Made by a program: the position numbers and the translations under genes. The notes under the pieces were generated by a model. It searched no databases. It saw nothing but the letters and a program-made list of their open reading frames with translations, and was not told the origin of the DNA. From Agrocybe praecox (lineage: Eukaryota > Basidiomycota > Agaricomycetes > Agaricales > Agrocybaceae), in assembly GCA_964017145.1 (NCBI GenBank), contig OZ024846.1:1178001-1242000 (forward strand): a stretch of DNA of 64,000 nucleotides. Reading direction: 5' to 3'. Each line of letters starts with the position of its first letter. Position 1 is the stretch's first letter. Shown here one piece after another: positions 36,307 to 48,064 of this stretch.

Positions 36307-37597
36307 TTAGACTTCTTCAGTAGGACTTTGGATGTTTGTGGCATCAAGAGGTACTTCTTGAATTTCAGTGCTGTTGTTATTTTGAGGAACGGCTGCTTGG
36401 AGGGCATTAAGGATGTTATCACTTGGGTCCGAGCTCATATTGGTTGAGAACTCCTCGGTTGAATTCTTCTTTTTCAATTCGAGACGGAAAACCATGAGGG
36501 TCGGTGCAAATGCCTATCATATTGATTCAAGGTGATCAGAGAGGCTCTTTATAGTGATTCATCATCCACTTACGGTTGTGATAATCATAACTGAATTGAT
36601 ATATGTGTCTGCACTAGCGAAAGATGCTTCAAACGTCGAAATTCTGGTGCTAATTTGGGCAAACTTAGAAATTGCCATCGCCAATATTGAGCAGGAGTAT
36701 AAGGCCGAGGACTCTATCATTATTTCAAAGATTTCCATGTATTTTCTTCGGGCCTTGCGATCTATCATTTTTGAGGAATAGATTTTCATGCCAATTGCAA
36801 GTGACACAATCACACTCGTTGCAGCTGTCACACACTGGCTAGTCGCATACATGATGCCGTCCTGCTGCACAAATTGATGTTTCAGATAGCGCAGTGGGTC
36901 TAGGTCAATGAAAAATTGCATGACAATGAGGGCAGCAATCATCACTGTAGAACTATATTAATGCACAATTTGGAATGCACAGTGACACTGAAATTACCAA
37001 TTTCAACAATATAAAGGCCCAGAAATGCAAGTATGATGCATTTCCGGTGACGAAAAAGGCGCCATGAACGCCATATCTAAAAATTCTCGTCAGCAAGATG
37101 AAGTAATACAGCTCATACAATATCTACCATCAAACCATCGGCAAGAACCTGACCTAATCCTGTTAATGCTGTGCCTGTGAGATCTACTGCCACGGGGACA
37201 GTGAAGATCAAATAAAACATATCATATCTAGTGTTGGCCTCTCCTCCCGCAAAGCTGGTAAGTGCAAGGTACCAGTTCACGATCAAAAGTCCAAAATGGC
37301 AGCCAAACAGTCCTGCAAGAACGCTGGTAACCACTTGTCGACCTGGCTGCGACCTGTGTGCTGTAAGTTGATTAGCATTTCATGCCTCTGTCATGTAACA
37401 TTCACCCACAGTGAATTCGAAAGGTTAGCAAATAAAACCCAATATATGCTCCTATGTATAGTTGTTCAACCACATTACGTTCCATAAAGGCGGTACTTAC
37501 CTCCTAGAAATGGTAACATCAATGTTGCATTTAAGTTCCCGCTAATAACAATTTTTTGATATGATATGGGGAGGGTGTTATCGCCCTGGGAAGACAT
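36307..37597 (-). CDS. Seven-helix membrane protein, array copy 6 (unit F), intact
   Basis: Exons 37597-37501, 37451-37410, 37360-37128, 37076-36998, 36944-36574, 36513-36307. Total 1029 nt, 342 aa. It starts MSSQGDNTLPISYQK and ends IQSPTEEV. This is the most diverged intact copy. TM4-5 reads IAALIVMQFFIDLDPLRYLK. The loop after helix 6 is SKFAQISTRISTFEASFASA, and the tail has PQNNNSTEIQEVPLD. The exon 2 donor is GTGGGT, a better consensus than the GTGGGG of copies 1-3. The conserved cytosolic loop (DRKARRKYMEIFEIMIESSA) remains. No minisatellite lies upstream. Confidence 0.8.
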
Positions 37598-38369
37598 GAC
37601 AGGTTGTGGTTCTATAACACCAAAGCCAAGTAGTCGCCGCCTTTAAGTACTATTACATTGTTATGATTCAATCTCAGTAAAGATACAACCTTCAACCAGT
37701 ACATCAGCACGAGCACTGAGACTGAGAACAATTCCAATGGTTTTAAGTGCCATACGCTCAACATACGTTTCGATATCATGATGGTGTTGGGCCGTAATAT
37801 TAAGACCTCCACGGGAGCTTCTAGGCATTCATATCATATGTTTAATGCCCGGCACCATCTTATCCTTAAGGGACATCAGCAAATATATTCAGTCGCACGT
37901 TGATTCCAATATCAATGGAGAAGGAACTTGAGGATCCACAACAAGCGAAGCATATACATCATTGATATTATTACCGCAGTAGCCTTAAACAAGCACAGCA
38001 CATCCCAAGGGGTGGAGAACTTTGTTCATGTTCATTTCCGTGCTATACCGGGGCGCTCGTGTTGGGCAGTGCGTTCAAAAAGCTGTACTTGGGGGCTCGG
38101 TGCATGGAGACAGCCTGAGTGTGCTCGAGGTGAGGTCGATACTAGAGATTCTTTGTGGGCACGGTACATGATAATTCAAACAGGAATGTTTGAGGCGAGA
38201 TGGCGAAGTAAGTTGGCACCTCATGGTTCCCACTGAAGTCGAAGGCTATATAGTGTACAGTCGTCTTTAGTAGGAGGAAACGGAAATTCAGCGCGCGAGG
38301 ATCTTCACCTCAACTCGTGCTCGCGCGCCGTTCCAGTAACGCCGTGCATCTGTCTTATCATGATCTTTG
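37598..38369. other. Upstream region and remnant of conserved ORF (unit F)
   Basis: Similar to 23000-23600 but with several deletions. The counterpart of the conserved hypothetical ORF is barely recognisable around 38060-38340. No open frame is maintained. Confidence 0.45.
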
Positions 38370-39960
38370 GTATGAGCCGATTTGAATTTCCTCGAATTCG
38401 GCGAGCGCGTCCAATGTTCAAATTCAAAGTTCTTTGTGACAACCCGTGACTCCACAAACCAGACGTGTCACGTCTCTGATCCACACAAACAAACACACGC
38501 ACTCCTCCGTTCAAGTCACCCCCTCGCGAAGAATAAATATTAAATCGTCGTCGTCGTCGTTGCTCCTCGCGCATGCTTAAGCTGGTATCAGCACTAATGC
38601 TGACGCATCATCACCGAGGCGCGTGAGGAAGGACTCGGGCTCTATCCAATGAAATGGGAATGGGAACATGGGCATAGGCGTGGGCGGTTTGAGCGCTACG
38701 AGACCAGGACTTATCGCTATCCCTATTCCTGTCGTCGCGGATCGGAATCGTGTGGGTAGACAGCCGTAGTGGCAGCAGAGGGAAAGGGAGAAGATGATCC
38801 CGACGCCTTTGTCTGCTGCTGCCGCTCAGCACGTCCATGTCGCGCCTCCATCGCCATCGCCATCGACCATTATCGTTCTCACAGGCGCGTAAATCCAGGC
38901 GCAGGTCCAAGTGCAGATGCAGATACAGACTCAGACCCCGCCTCGGATCGTCCCTTAGTCTCAAGAACCCTAGGGTGCGGATGCAGATACCAATTCTCGG
39001 GACCAAGACCGACACCAGCGAGACCGACGCCAGTGAAACCAACACCAACGAGACGCAGATAAAGATGCAGATAGAGATGTGATCCTCCTCAAGACGATCT
39101 ACTCTCTGCTCCTCAAGGCCTCAGCGCTCAGCGCTCTGCGTTGGCGTCTGCGTTGGGAAGCAAAAACACGCGGAATCCCAAGCATAAAACCCCCCTCCAA
39201 ACTCCCTCCCACCGCCTGCTTATTCCGCCACTGTTTCTCCTCCAAATTCTTCTCCTCATCGATCATCCTCCGAATTCGTCGTCTCCTCTTGCTACTGCTA
39301 CGCCGCACAGAGATGACGGAGACGACCTCGTCCTACCTGAGAAGAAATCTCCGACCCCCATATCGATAGACGAAAAAATCTTGATCGTCGTTCCAAAAAC
39401 TATCAGAAGCGGCGGGATAGCCATTTCTGTGCCTGTCCTGTCGTCGCGTCGTCGTCGTCCAACTCTTCCTCTCATTGTGCCCAGTCCCCGTCCCCGTCCC
39501 ATTCCCAGCAGCAGGAGCAGCAGCAACGGCACACGCACACGTAACCCCGCGGTCCGCGAATCTCATCCTCCGGCTCAAGCTGCTCGTCTGCCTCTATCGT
39601 ACGGTCACGTATGGCGTGGAGAGGCGGGAGAGGCGGGATTTGATGCGTCGGCGTGGGCTGGGGATGGGTGGACATGGAAATGGGAAGGAGGGGAACGCGA
39701 ACGCGAACGGGTCTGGCGGCTTTGCGATGTTCCCACTGGTCGAAGTCGAAGATGAGGTCGGAGTCAAAGCTAACGAGAAGAGGAAATGCACATACAGTGC
39801 CGCCTACGTCGAGGAAGCTGCCCAGCTGGACGTGCAAGATGCGTTACTCGCGATTTGCCTCTGAGGGTTCTTGAGGGCGCACGGCATGAATGAGCGGGAG
39901 CTGGGAAAAGAAGGAGGATGGACCAGAGACGATCGTGGTGGATAGGGCTCTGGATTTACC
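38370..39960 (+). pseudogene. Type 2 block: degenerate low-complexity gene (unit F)
   Basis: Longest version of the block. After the shared part (RVRKDSGSIQ near 38620, EDDPDAFVCCC near 38800) it continues into sequence partly shared with unit G. The frame 39475-39864 (RSANLILRLKLLVCLYRTVT, then a Gly/Asn-rich stretch, then EEAAQLDVQDALLAI) ends in TGA where unit G reads on as RLRGFLRAQGVNERELDFRF. That conserved segment looks like the C-terminal part of a real gene. No family recognised. Confidence 0.4.
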
Positions 39961-39989
39961 GCTCGAGCGCTCAGCGCTCAACGTTCAAC

Positions 39990-40740
39990 GTCGGCTCGCT
40001 TGGCTTTCTTTTCTTTTTCTTTCTGCTTTTTCTGCTTTTTCTTTTCCGTTTAACCTTCCCCGGTCACTTTCACCTCTCCCTCTCCCCGCCTTTCTAGTCC
40101 CACTTCAATCCCTCTCTCCATAGCCCGACACCATTCATGCGCGCATGTATGCTGCTCTATAATCGGTGCATTGCTCGTCTTGATTACTACTCCTCTGCAC
40201 CTTGCAGAAAGTCATACAAGGGAAGCTCAGTTTCCCAATAAACACGACAGTTCATGCGCGTCTCTTGGGTCGGGCGTGGCTTTTATTATTTCTCTGTTCT
40301 GTTCTGTTTTTTTTTTTCCTCGTCTTTACGTCGCTTGTTTTCGTGTTTTTTCGACGCATGTATCTACCTTGCTATGCCCACCAGCCAGACTAAAATTACT
40401 TAGTCCCGCATGCGTGCTGTTCTAGGCTGTATATCATGACGAGGGGGGCGGTCATCGCCTTGAAGGAGAAGAAATAAAGCGCATTTATTTTGAATTCTCG
40501 CCATCTGGTTTTGACGCTAACGGGAAACGATGATAATAGCGCGTGCGTCAGAAATAAATCTTTCGTTCTCTTCGATCCTATCTTGGGGGTTGTTGTTTTC
40601 GCTTTCGTATTGCTGAGCTCAGAGACTGCCTCCCTCCTATCTGTCTATCTTCCGCCCGAGCCACATATTCATTCCTGACAATTAGAAGTATCTCGAAGTA
40701 CTTCATATTCTTACTATAGTAATGGTAATGTGATTTTCAT
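39990..40740 (+). repeat. Unit tail repeat (unit F)
   Basis: Contains a candidate secreted-peptide frame at 40171-40425 (MLVLITTPLHLAESHTREAQ) and the landmark CTATGCCCACCAG near 40373. Followed at 40815-40873 by a small inverted repeat with TTTTCGGTCAC facing GTGACCGAAAA. Confidence 0.55.
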
Positions 40741-41009
40741 GTAGGACGAAATCGATGTTCTTGAGGATATTTTCTGGTTCCCAGACGAGCGCATCTCGTT
40801 CACCCTGCCTAGTCGATGCTTTTCGGTCACCTGAAAATAAAATCAAAGTGACAGAAAATTTTGTTTTTAAGTGACCGAAAAACATAGCCGGTCGTTTAGT
40901 GTGTTTAGTCGGGATAGTCGACCTGTCACCAGACTTGGGAATTTGTACATAATCTGAGTTTAAATAAAATACGCTCATAATATGTAACAACGCTGTTATC
41001 TTTAGCAGC

Positions 41010-42310
41010 CAAGCTCCCTGTTCATGGATCATTAGAGCCTCCGATACACGTATACTGCTCGCTTTGGTGACAGTCCTAATTGAGATTGGTAAGAGCTATG
41101 CAATGCAAGACCATTGAATTTGTTGCTACATACATACGTACTTCACAGTCGTTGAAGAAAAATCGGAGACAGCTACCGCTTGAAAACAACAAGGAAACAA
41201 ACTCAAAAGCAAGAGAATTAGAGAATTAGGATATTAGTATATACGTGGACCACACCGAGCCTACTTACTTCTCCCAGCACGTACTTAGGACAGATTTACT
41301 TACTTATATTTGATCGTAACATGATGACCGGGCATAGCATAGTACTACAGCAATGACATTGACGCAGTTCTCGTTCGTTCGAGGCGAAAGTACTGCTCTT
41401 CATGCCGACGACTCGAGCTTCTTCCAGTCGGTTTCGGTTAGTTATGTAGCACTGTCAGTCACGGTCGATAGATTTGCTTGAAGGGCTTACTTATGTTAAC
41501 CAGTTGGACAAGTTATACTTGATGCTTGCATTCATTAGTATTAAATAGATGAGTGAGATGGGACTTGGGGGTGACGGTCAGGTGTTTATCAAGTCTTCGA
41601 CAATGACGAGGATGATGATTTATTGAACACCCAACGGGAGCTTCAAGAATCCTCGTGCGTTGAGCCCCCTCTACTATGTAGAGCATTCGACGACTCGTCC
41701 GCGTCCCTCTCGGTCTCAATTTGAGTTTGAGACTAGTGGCACAGCGGCATAAAAATACAGTCAAATAACGAAGGAGGTCAACAAGAGATTCGAGCACGGT
41801 GGGATGTTGCCAGGTCCAACGAGATTATGTGCGGGAGGAGCTCAGAACAAGCTGGATTAGTACGTGACAAGGTGCCTGTAAGGTTGGACGTCGGTTGTGT
41901 AGGGTAGTCAGGCTGGAGCAGGTAACATGTGTGTGAGACGGATGCAGAATGTCCTCAATGATCGCTCTGTAATTAGGAAGTTCGGGTCCGGATGATGCAC
42001 GCAGGCATAAGCTTGATCTTGAAGCTTACCGGTCAGCCCAGACTTCATATGTCGTCGATCTTGGAACTCGTTTCTGCGTTGGGACATGGGACAGAGGCAG
42101 GATTACCAGTTAATACCAGGTGAACAGGGATTTGAGATTTAGGGCAGCACATGTGCGTTCTCACAGTACGTAAGAGGTATCATGGACAGAAAGTTTTCAA
42201 GAATATATCTTGGAAGGAAATGCGGGATTGCCAACCCAAAGAATTAACATGACCGAGAAAGGTGATGGTCCGAGTCAACTTTCTGACAAAATTGGAATGA
42301 GCCGACGTGT
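41010..42310. repeat. 1-kb junction repeat, F/G copy
   Basis: Second copy of 34720-35799, with an extra segment at about 41275-41375 and another at about 41890-42180 that are absent from the first copy. Confidence 0.5.
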
Positions 42311-42858
42311 TTAACCGACTCTAAAATAGAAGATTCGGGCCGCCAAACTCTGACTGTCTCTCTCCGATTATCTTATCCTATCTTATATATCTGAAGATAT
42401 TGTAATTCATCAAAGTTGAATCGATTATGACGAGTCGAGGCTCATGGGAGAAAATATAATATAGGCGTAAAATGGACTACATATACATGCAGGATAAATG
42501 TTTCGAGTAGAAGGGAGGCCGGGTCAGGAATCAGAACCCTAACAAATTCCATGTGGCCAGAGGAGGCTGCGATTACTGGCTTTTTTGTCTATGACGTGTT
42601 GGTGCGGAATTTTAGAAGGTGTTACAGCAAGATCCAGTGGTATAATTAAAGGCAGAAACATGTATTAAATTAAGGTATCAAAATTGGAGAAAATCTTGCA
42701 AATTATATACAAAGAGATGTTGGCACTGGGGTGATTAAATATGCATGATTGAAACATAAGGACCACGGACAACGCCGAGGAAAGGAAGAAGCTATGGGTA
42801 ATACCAAATTTGAGAAAAAGACGTTAATACTGCAGGTATATCCCGTACCGTATATATT

Positions 42859-44155
42859 TTAAACTTCTTCCGTAGGACTTCGGATGTTTGTGGCATCAAG
42901 AGGTACCTCTTGAATTTCCGAGCCGTTGTTATTTTGAGGAACGGCTGCTTGGAAGGCACTAAGGATGTTATTACTTGGTTCTGAGCTCATATTGGTTGAG
43001 AACTCCTCGGTTGAATTTTTCTTTCTCAATTCGAGACGGGCAACCATGAGGGTCGGTGCAAATGCCTATTAGATTGATTCAAGGTGATCAGAAAGCTTTT
43101 GCAATGTGATTCATAATCCACTTACAGTTGTGATAGTGACAATTACATTGATATATGCTTCTGCATTGAGGAAAGATGCTTCAGACGTCAAAAGCGTGGC
43201 GCTACTATTGGCGAACGTAGCAATCGCCATCATCAATGTTGAGCAGGAGTATAAGGCCGAGGACTCTATCATTATTTCAAAGATTCCCATGTATTTTCTT
43301 CGGGTCCGGCGATTTATCATTTTTGAGGAATAGATTTTCATGCCAATTGCAAGTGACACGATCATACTCGTTGCAGCTGTCACACACAGGTTAGTCGCAT
43401 ATAGGATGTTGTACTGCTGCACAAATTGATCTGTCTGATAGCGCAATGGGTTTAGGCAAAGAAGAAAATTCATGACAATTGTGGTAGCGATCATCACTAT
43501 AAAACTATATTAATGTACAATTTGTAATCGACAGTGACACTGAAATTACCAATTTCAACAATATATATGCCCAGAAATGAAAGTATGATGCATTTCCGGT
43601 CACAAAAAAGGCGCCATGAACGCCATATCTAAAAATTATTGTGAGCAAGATGAAATAATACAGCTCATACGATATTTACCAGTAAACCATCGGCAAGAAC
43701 CTGGCCTAATCCCACTAATATTCTGACTGTGATACTTGCTGCAGGGACAGCCAGGGTATTCAAGGTCAAATAAAAGATATCATATCTAGTGTTGGCCCCT
43801 CCTCCCGCAAACCAGGCAACTGTAAAGGGCCAGTTCACGATCAAAATTCCAATAGTGCAACCAAACAGTCCCGCAAGAGCGCTAGTGACCACTCGTTGAC
43901 CTGGCTGGGACCTGCGGGCTGGAAATTTATTAGCATTTCATGCCTCTCTCATGCAACGTGCCCCCACAATAAATTTGAAAGGTTATCAAGTAAAACCCAA
44001 TATATGCTCCTATGTGTAGTTGTTCAGTCACATTACCTTCCATAATGGCGGTACTTACCTGCAAGGAATTGTAACATCAATGTTGAATTTAAGGTACCGC
44101 TAATTAGGGATTTTTGGAAAGATGTGGGGTAGATGACATCGCCCTGGGAAGACAT
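42859..44155 (-). CDS. Seven-helix membrane protein, array copy 7 (unit G), intact
   Basis: Exons 44155-44059, 44009-43968, 43918-43680, 43628-43550, 43496-43126, 43065-42859. Total 1035 nt, 344 aa. The tail ends NIRSPTEEV and is closely similar to copy 6 (PQNNNGSEIQEVPLD). The exon 3 loop (LTLNTLAVPAASITVRILVG) is length-matched to copy 4. In the cytosolic loop RRKYMGIFEIMIESSA, Glu is replaced by Gly after the Met. It is the last unit of the array. Confidence 0.8.
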
Positions 44156-44923
44156 AATGGAATCTGGGTCTGGGATACCCAAAGTCAAGTAGTCGCTCCC
44201 TTTAAGTATAGTATACTATTACGAGCGTCTATTCTGAAAGCTTGAATGAAGTTGACATGGTACACTAAGATCTGTATTGCGGATCGACGAGAGCGAGCCA
44301 TCTGACATTCAAGTTGTCTTGATCCATTCTTAATAGAGATACAGCCTTCAACCGGTACACGGGGACAGAGACTGAGAACACGTCATTTCCATTAGTTTTA
44401 GGTGCCATACACTTTGATATCATGATGGTGTTGGCCCTTCATAGTAAGACCTCCCGGGGAGCTTCTAGATATGCATTTCATATGTTTAATGCCCAGCACC
44501 ATCTTATCCATAAGAGACATCAGCGGATCTATTCAGTCGCACGTTGATTCCGATATCAATGATGGAGAAGAAGCTTGGATATTATTTACGCAGGGCACTC
44601 ATTAACTTTAATCAAGCACAGCACATCCGAAGGGATGGAAGCGAAGCTTGTCCTTGTTAATGTCCGTGCTATACCGGTGCGCGCGTATTGGCCAGTGGGT
44701 TGAAAAAGCTGTACTTAGGGGCTCGGTGGATGCAGACAGCCTGATTGTGCTCGAGGTGACGTCGATAAGAGAGACTCCTTGCGGGAACGGTACATGAGAT
44801 TCAAAGTGGAATGTTCAATTGAGGCGAGATGGCGCAGTAAATTGGAACTTGGTATCCCATCGAAGGTTGTAGCGCAAATTCGGCGAGTGTGACACACCGT
44901 GACTCCACAAACCAGACGTGTCA
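44156..44923. other. Upstream region and remnant of conserved ORF (unit G)
   Basis: The counterpart of the conserved hypothetical ORF lies near 44650-44890, with a Phe codon at the Tyr/TAG position. It is shortened and frameshifted by deletions. Confidence 0.45.
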
Positions 44924-45146
44924 CGTTCAACGAAATAGTTTTTTTTTTTTTTTTAAATTCAAAAGCGTAAATTAATACACTAAGGGTGCGCGTTAGCAGT
45001 CCCGCAGGGGAGGCTACACCTAAACTACCCCCTCATCAACTATCTAAACAAACCGCCTATCCGTCCTTGACCGTTAAGCCTCAGGATCTGGGGCTTCGCC
45101 AGGCGCCGTGTGGTGCGCCGGAGCTCCCAGCGTTCAACGAAATAGT
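44924..45146 (-). mobile_element. SINE-like retroposon with 16-bp target-site duplications
   Basis: A 191-bp insertion (44940-45130) is flanked by identical direct repeats CGTTCAACGAAATAGT at 44924-44939 and 45131-45146. It begins on the plus strand with about 15 T, so on the minus strand it ends in a poly(A) tail. It has no coding frame. These are the marks of target-primed reverse transcription of a short RNA polymerase III-type or truncated transcript. No clear tRNA-like A/B boxes were identified by eye, so the source RNA is unknown. Confidence 0.85.
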
Positions 45147-47310
45147 AATCATCGTACAAATCCGCCAACCCACGACCCAGCACTAAAAGCACCCACGCAC
45201 TCCTCCGCTCAAGTCAGCCCCTCGCGAAGAATAAAACGTCGTCGTCGCTGCTCCCCGCGCGTGCTCAGGATGGTATCAGTGTCGGCGTTCCTAGCACCCA
45301 TGTCGATGTGGCACAGATGCGCGTGAGGAAGGACTCGGGCTCTGTCCAATGGAATGGTAACGAGAACGTGGGCGGGTTGAGCGGGTTACGCGCTACGAGA
45401 CCTATCCTATTCCCGTCGTCGCGTATAGGGAGAAAGGATGACCCAGGAGAGGGAGAGGATGACCCCGACGCCTTTGTCTGCCGACGCCTTTGTCTGCCGC
45501 CGCTCAGCACGTATCGCCTCTGTCGCCATCGCCATCGACTGTTGTTGTTCTCCCAGGATCAGCGGCGCAGGTCCAAGTGCGGGTCCAGATGCATGTCGTG
45601 CAGACTCTGCCAACGCCCCGGATTGTCCCTCAAGGCCTCAGCTCAAGAACCCCAGGGTGCGCACGCGGACGAGGATACCGATACCAAGTCTCGGGACCAG
45701 GGTCAACACCAACACGATGATCGCTGTCATTATCTTCCTTTTTGTCTGGTGCGTACATATTTGCCATACGAGATTGACGATATGGGTGATCTGATTTTAT
45801 TATCTTTCTCTTTCTTTCTTTCTAGTTGAAGGACCTTTCGGGTTCTGTTGACCCCAACCCACCCTTCCCTTCCCCACCTGGACGTCGTTGGGTTTCTTGC
45901 ACAGAAAGGAATCAAATTGATTCGATTGAAGCGAAACCAGAGCAGAGCAGAGCAGACAATGTGCCCGACACGATACAGCTGACAGACAGCTCGCAGGTTA
46001 CCCCACCCCACCCTACGTATTACCCGAGCACGAGCAGCAGAGCCGCGTACGGTTACCGATCCATACCTCCTGGAGAGCAACGCAACCCCTGTTCGTTCGT
46101 CAGCATCTGCAAATGTCAGCCGCGCGTACCCCGCATCTGTATCCTCGACAACGACGACGATATCAGGGAAACCACCTCACAGACTCCATCATCACCTCAC
46201 GCGCAAGTCGCTCTCTACGCTTACTCTGAATTTGACCTCTGCGCATGCGCGTGGTGGTTCCAACTCCCATCCCAATTCCAGCTCTCGATCTAGTTCTCAA
46301 TATATCAAAACCGGAACCACCAGCTTTGACGCTGATGACTTTGATTTCTCTTACCCCCTCCTCTCTTACCCCCATTTCCAAAACAATACAAGCCAAAGAA
46401 CGAGCAGCAGCCGCACGTATGCCCCCCAGACTCAAGCGGTACACACGCAGGCACAGAAGAACATCATCCCGTTGCCGAGGAGCTGTCCCGGAAGTGATTC
46501 AGAGTCAGAGTCCTAGGGAGAGACTTCGTCTTCCAGGTCCACATTCTCTGCTTCGTCCTCATCGTCTACCTCCACATCAGCTCCTCATCGTACAAGTCCA
46601 CTCATGCACAAACACAAACACACGCCCTCCTCCGCTCGAGTCACCCCCTCGCGAAGAACAAATCGTCGTCATCGTTGCTCCTCGCGCATACTCAAGCTGG
46701 TATCAGTACCAATGCTGACGCATCGTCACTGAGGCGCGTGAGGAAGGACTCGGGCTCTATCCAATGGAATGGGAATGGGAACGTGGGCGTGGGCGTGGGC
46801 GGGTTGAGCGCTAGGAGACCGGGACTTATCAGCTATCCCTATTCCTGTCGTCGCGGATCGCAATCGTGTGGGTGGGCAGTCGCAGTTGCAGGAGTGGGAA
46901 AGGGCAAGGATGATGCAGGAGAGGGAGAGGATGATCCCGACGCCTTTGTCTGCTGCTGCCGCTCAGCACGTCTATGTGGCGCATCCATTGCCATTGCCAT
47001 CGCCATCGACTGTTATCGTTCTCCCAGGGCGTAGTACAGCGCCGCCAAAGCAGAGCAAGCTGCTCAGCTGGACGTGGAAGATGCGTTACTCGTGATTCGC
47101 CTTCGGGGGTTCTTGAGGGCGCAGGGTGTGAATGAGCGGGAGCTGGATTTTCGGTTTGAGGGCGAAGGTGCGCATGCAGAGAAAGAAAAGGAGGATGGAC
47201 CAGAGACGATCAGGGTGCATAGGGCTCTGGGGAGATGTGGATGATGATGAAGAGAAGGAAAAGAAGATTGTCGTTGAACGTTGAGCACGTTGAGCGCTTG
47301 AGCCTCCGAA
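45147..47310 (+). pseudogene. Type 2 block, internally duplicated (unit G)
   Basis: The module start (CTCAAGTC...CCCTCGCGAAGAA, GTATCAG intron-like segment, RVRKDSGS) occurs twice, at about 45190-45350 and 46620-46760. Between them lies the part with intron-like GTGCGTACAT...TTTCTAG (45750-45825) and the Ser/Asp-rich PRSCPGSDSESES. The final segment is open as EQAAQLDVEDALLVIRLRGF and NERELDFRFEGEGAHAEKEK to a TGA near 47244. This is the best-preserved C-terminus of the unknown gene. Confidence 0.4.
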
Positions 47311-47319
47311 GGCTTCTAG

Positions 47320-48010
47320 CTCAACGCAACAACAATTGCCCGCGCATGCACGCTGTTCTGTCCATTGCTTTTCTCGTCTTGATTACTACTTCTTTGCACC
47401 TTGCAGAAAGTCATACATGGGAAGCTCAGTTTCCCAATAAACATGACAGCTCGTGCGCGTCTCTTGGGTCGGGCGTGGCTCATTATTTCTCTCTTTTGTT
47501 TCTTGTTTTCTTTCTTTTCCTCGTCTTTATATCACTTGTTTCCGTGTTTTTCGACGCATATATCCACCTTGCTATGCCCACCAGCCAGACTACAACTACT
47601 CAGTCGCGCATGCGTGCTGTTCTAGGCTGTATCATACCGCCGCCCTTGACGTACAATTCTCGTACACTCGCAAGATGTGATTGACTGGCGAGGGGCGCGG
47701 TCATCTCCTTCAAGGAGAAGAAATAAAGTGCCTTTATTTTGATTCCTCGCCATCTGGTTTTGGCGCCAACGGGAAACGATGATAATAGGGCGTACGTCAG
47801 AAACAACTCTTTCATTTTCTTCGATCCTCTCTTGGGGGTTGTTGTTTTCGCTTTCGTATTGCTGGGCTCAGAGACGGTCTTCCTCACATCTGTTGGTACT
47901 CCGCCTGAGCCACACCTTCACTCCCTGACAATTAGAAGTATCTAGAAGTACTTCATATCTCTACTATTGTAATGGCAATGTCATTTTCATGTAGTAAGAA
48001 ATCGATGCTC
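47320..48010 (+). repeat. Unit tail repeat (unit G)
   Basis: Includes the longest version of the secreted-peptide-like frame (47346-47684, MHAVLSIAFLVLITTSLHLA). No introns assigned. Confidence 0.55.
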
Positions 48011-48064
48011 AGAGATATTTACGCCGAGACAGAGTACGTATTTACTTTCCACGAGCGCATCTCG

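Noticed and set aside
38305..39875. Many overlapping frames of 60-200 codons in unit F on both strands
   Set aside because: Low-complexity Arg/Ser/Thr-rich DNA leaves most frames open. Only segments repeated in the same frame in other units were used.
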